A stretch of 64,000 bases of DNA from Lentzea fradiae (lineage in GTDB: Bacteria > Actinomycetota > Actinomycetes > Mycobacteriales > Pseudonocardiaceae): positions 806,001-870,000 of the forward strand of contig NZ_FNCC01000001.1 in the NCBI RefSeq assembly GCF_900100955.1, given 5' to 3'. The notes under the pieces are model-generated. The model ran no database searches. It worked only from the letters and a program-made list of their open reading frames with translations, and was not told the DNA's origin. The position numbers and the translations under genes are program-made. Shown here one piece after another: positions 62,941-64,000 of this stretch (within the stretch, counting starts at the first letter, position 1; each line of letters starts with the position of its first letter).

Positions 62941-64000
62941 TGAGCGGGTCCGGCGGCATCGAGCCGGAGCTGTCGGCCCTGCTGGAGGACAGCGTCGAGG
63001 ACCTCTACGACAACGCGCCGTGCGGGTACGTGTCGACGTTGCTCGACGGGACCATCGTGAAGATCAACGCGACGCTGCTGCGCTGGCTCGGCCTGGAGCG
63101 GGACGCGGTGGTGGGCCGGACGAGCTTCCCCGACCTGCTCACGGTCGGCGGCCGGATCTACTACGAGACGCACTTCGCCCCGCTGCTGCACATGCAGGGC
63201 GAGGTCGGTGGCGTCGCGCTGGAGCTCAGGGCCGCCGAGGGCACGCGGTTGCCGGTGCTGCTGACGTCGGCCGTCAAGACCGATGCCGGTGGCAAGGCGC
63301 AGCTGATCCGGACCACGGTGTTCGCCGCGCGCGACCGCCGCACGTACGAGGAGGAGCTGCTCCGGGCACGCGAACAGGCGGAGCGCGAACGGGACCGGGC
63401 GCAGCGGCTCGCGAGGGTGTTGCAGCAGACCCTCCTGCCCCCTGTCCTGCCGGAGGTGCCCGGCATGCAGGCCGCCGCCTACTACCACCCGGCTTCGCGT
63501 GACCAGGTCGGTGGCGACTTCTACGACCTCTTCCCGCTGCCCGGCGACACCTGGGGCTTCTTCCTCGGGGACGTGTCCGGCAAGGGGGAGAACGCGGCCG
63601 TGGTGACGTCACTGATCCGGTACACGTTGCGCGGGGCCGCGGTCTTCGACCCGGACCCCGTGAGCGTGCTCGCCCACCTCAACTCCGTGCTCTACCAGGC
63701 GTCAGAGGGCAGGTACCCGCGGTTCTGCACGGTCATCTGCGGCAGCGTCCGCCCCGACGGCGACGGCGCCGTGCTGACGCTGGCGGGCGGCGGTCACACG
63801 CCCGCCTTGGTGTTCAGGGCGGACGGGACGTCGTCGTTGCTGCACCTGCGAGGCGGGCAGCTCGTCGGTGCGCTGCCCGAGGCGCGCTTCGTGACGGCGG
63901 AGATCCGCCTGGGGCCGGGCGACGCCGTCCTGCTCTACACCGACGGCCTGACCGAGGCGCGGACCGGCGCGGACAGCTGGTACAGCGAGGAGGACCTCCG
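62940..64000 (+). CDS. RsbP-like PAS domain PP2C-type phosphatase, truncated by window edge
   Basis: ATG 62940; at least 353 residues before base 64000. N-terminal PAS (~15-140): DNAPCGYVSTLLDGTIVKIN, TLLRWLGLERDAVVGRTSF, VLLTSAVKTDAGGKAQLIR. A coiled-coil linker (~140-170: RTYEEELLRAREQAERERDR) leads to a SpoIIE/PP2C domain with the metal Asp residues in QVGGDFYDLFPL, FFLGDVSGKGENAAVVTSL and VLLYTDGLTEAR. It would dephosphorylate an anti-sigma antagonist (RsbV-like). No RsbV/RsbW in the window; they may lie to the right. Confidence 0.93.
   Translation, partial: MSGSGGIEPELSALLEDSVEDLYDNAPCGYVSTLLDGTIVKINATLLRWLGLERDAVVGRTSFPDLLTVGGRIYYETHFAPLLHMQGEVGGVALELRAAEGTRLPVLLTSAVKTDAGGKAQLIRTTVFAARDRRTYEEELLRAREQAERERDRAQRLARVLQQTLLPPVLPEVPGMQAAAYYHPASRDQVGGDFYDLFPLPGDTWGFFLGDVSGKGENAAVVTSLIRYTLRGAAVFDPDPVSVLAHLNSVLYQASEGRYPRFCTVICGSVRPDGDGAVLTLAGGGHTPALVFRADGTSSLLHLRGGQLVGALPEARFVTAEIRLGPGDAVLLYTDGLTEARTGADSWYSEEDL

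Overview
The window is high-GC actinomycete DNA. Starts are frequently GTG and occasionally TTG, many genes overlap by 1-4 bases (ATGA, GTGA, TGATG), and F420/LLM-type enzymes, a whiE-type spore-pigment locus, WXG/ESX-like proteins and an RsbQ/RsbP-like pair are all present. This suggests a sporulating filamentous actinobacterium, possibly of the Pseudonocardiales (Lentzea/Saccharothrix/Actinosynnema-like). The genus is my inference and cannot be fixed from this window. I saw no rRNA, tRNA, CRISPR array, transposase or integrase.

Layout. 1-3.1 kb: a leftward pair of unrecognised genes, one carrying a near-identical 243-bp tandem duplication, and a rightward secreted fibronectin-III protein. 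3.3-7.6 kb: a TetR regulator converging on a single-module type I PKS (KS-AT-dead DH-ACP). 7.9-11.4 kb: a YCII-LuxR fusion regulator, an LLM oxidoreductase, a LysR regulator and an EamA exporter, closed by a strong terminator. 11.6-20.0 kb: a tightly overlapped seven-gene operon with two Asp/Glu-racemase-superfamily proteins, a flavin monooxygenase, HemB, HemA, an ADP-forming-type acyl-CoA synthetase and HemL, closed by a terminator. It encodes the whole route from glutamyl-tRNA to porphobilinogen without hemC/hemD, and its HemB contains no cysteine. 20-23.6 kb: Ohr, an AMACR-like CoA enzyme, an MFS pump, a small membrane protein and a broken VOC gene.

23.7-27.4 kb: a polar amino-acid ABC importer co-transcribed with a CapA-like protein. 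27.4-33.1 kb: two PaaX-family repressors beside a class III CoA-transferase and two 2-hydroxyacyl-CoA-dehydratase-like subunits that lack most of the expected Fe-S cysteines. 33.1-50.6 kb: a catabolic region holding hydrolase, VOC protein and maleate isomerase; two EntE-like acyl/aryl-adenylating enzymes; a MaoC protein; a TetR with a long histone-H1-like tail; HyuA plus a HyuB fused to an acetone-carboxylase-gamma-like zinc ribbon; aldehyde dehydrogenase; SnoaL-like protein; and thiolase. The parts fit ATP-dependent carboxylation of a ketone, CoA activation and thiolysis. A TTGAC/GTCAA palindrome recurs at its divergent promoters.

50.9-58.0 kb: a leftward whiE-type (spore pigment) type II PKS operon in canonical gene order, with an additional SchA/CurD paralogue and an extra monooxygenase. 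58.2-64 kb: a small secreted protein, then a rightward operon of a YbaB-like protein, two ESX/WXG-like proteins, two related unknown proteins, an RsbQ-like hydrolase and an RsbP-like PAS-PP2C phosphatase that runs off the right edge.
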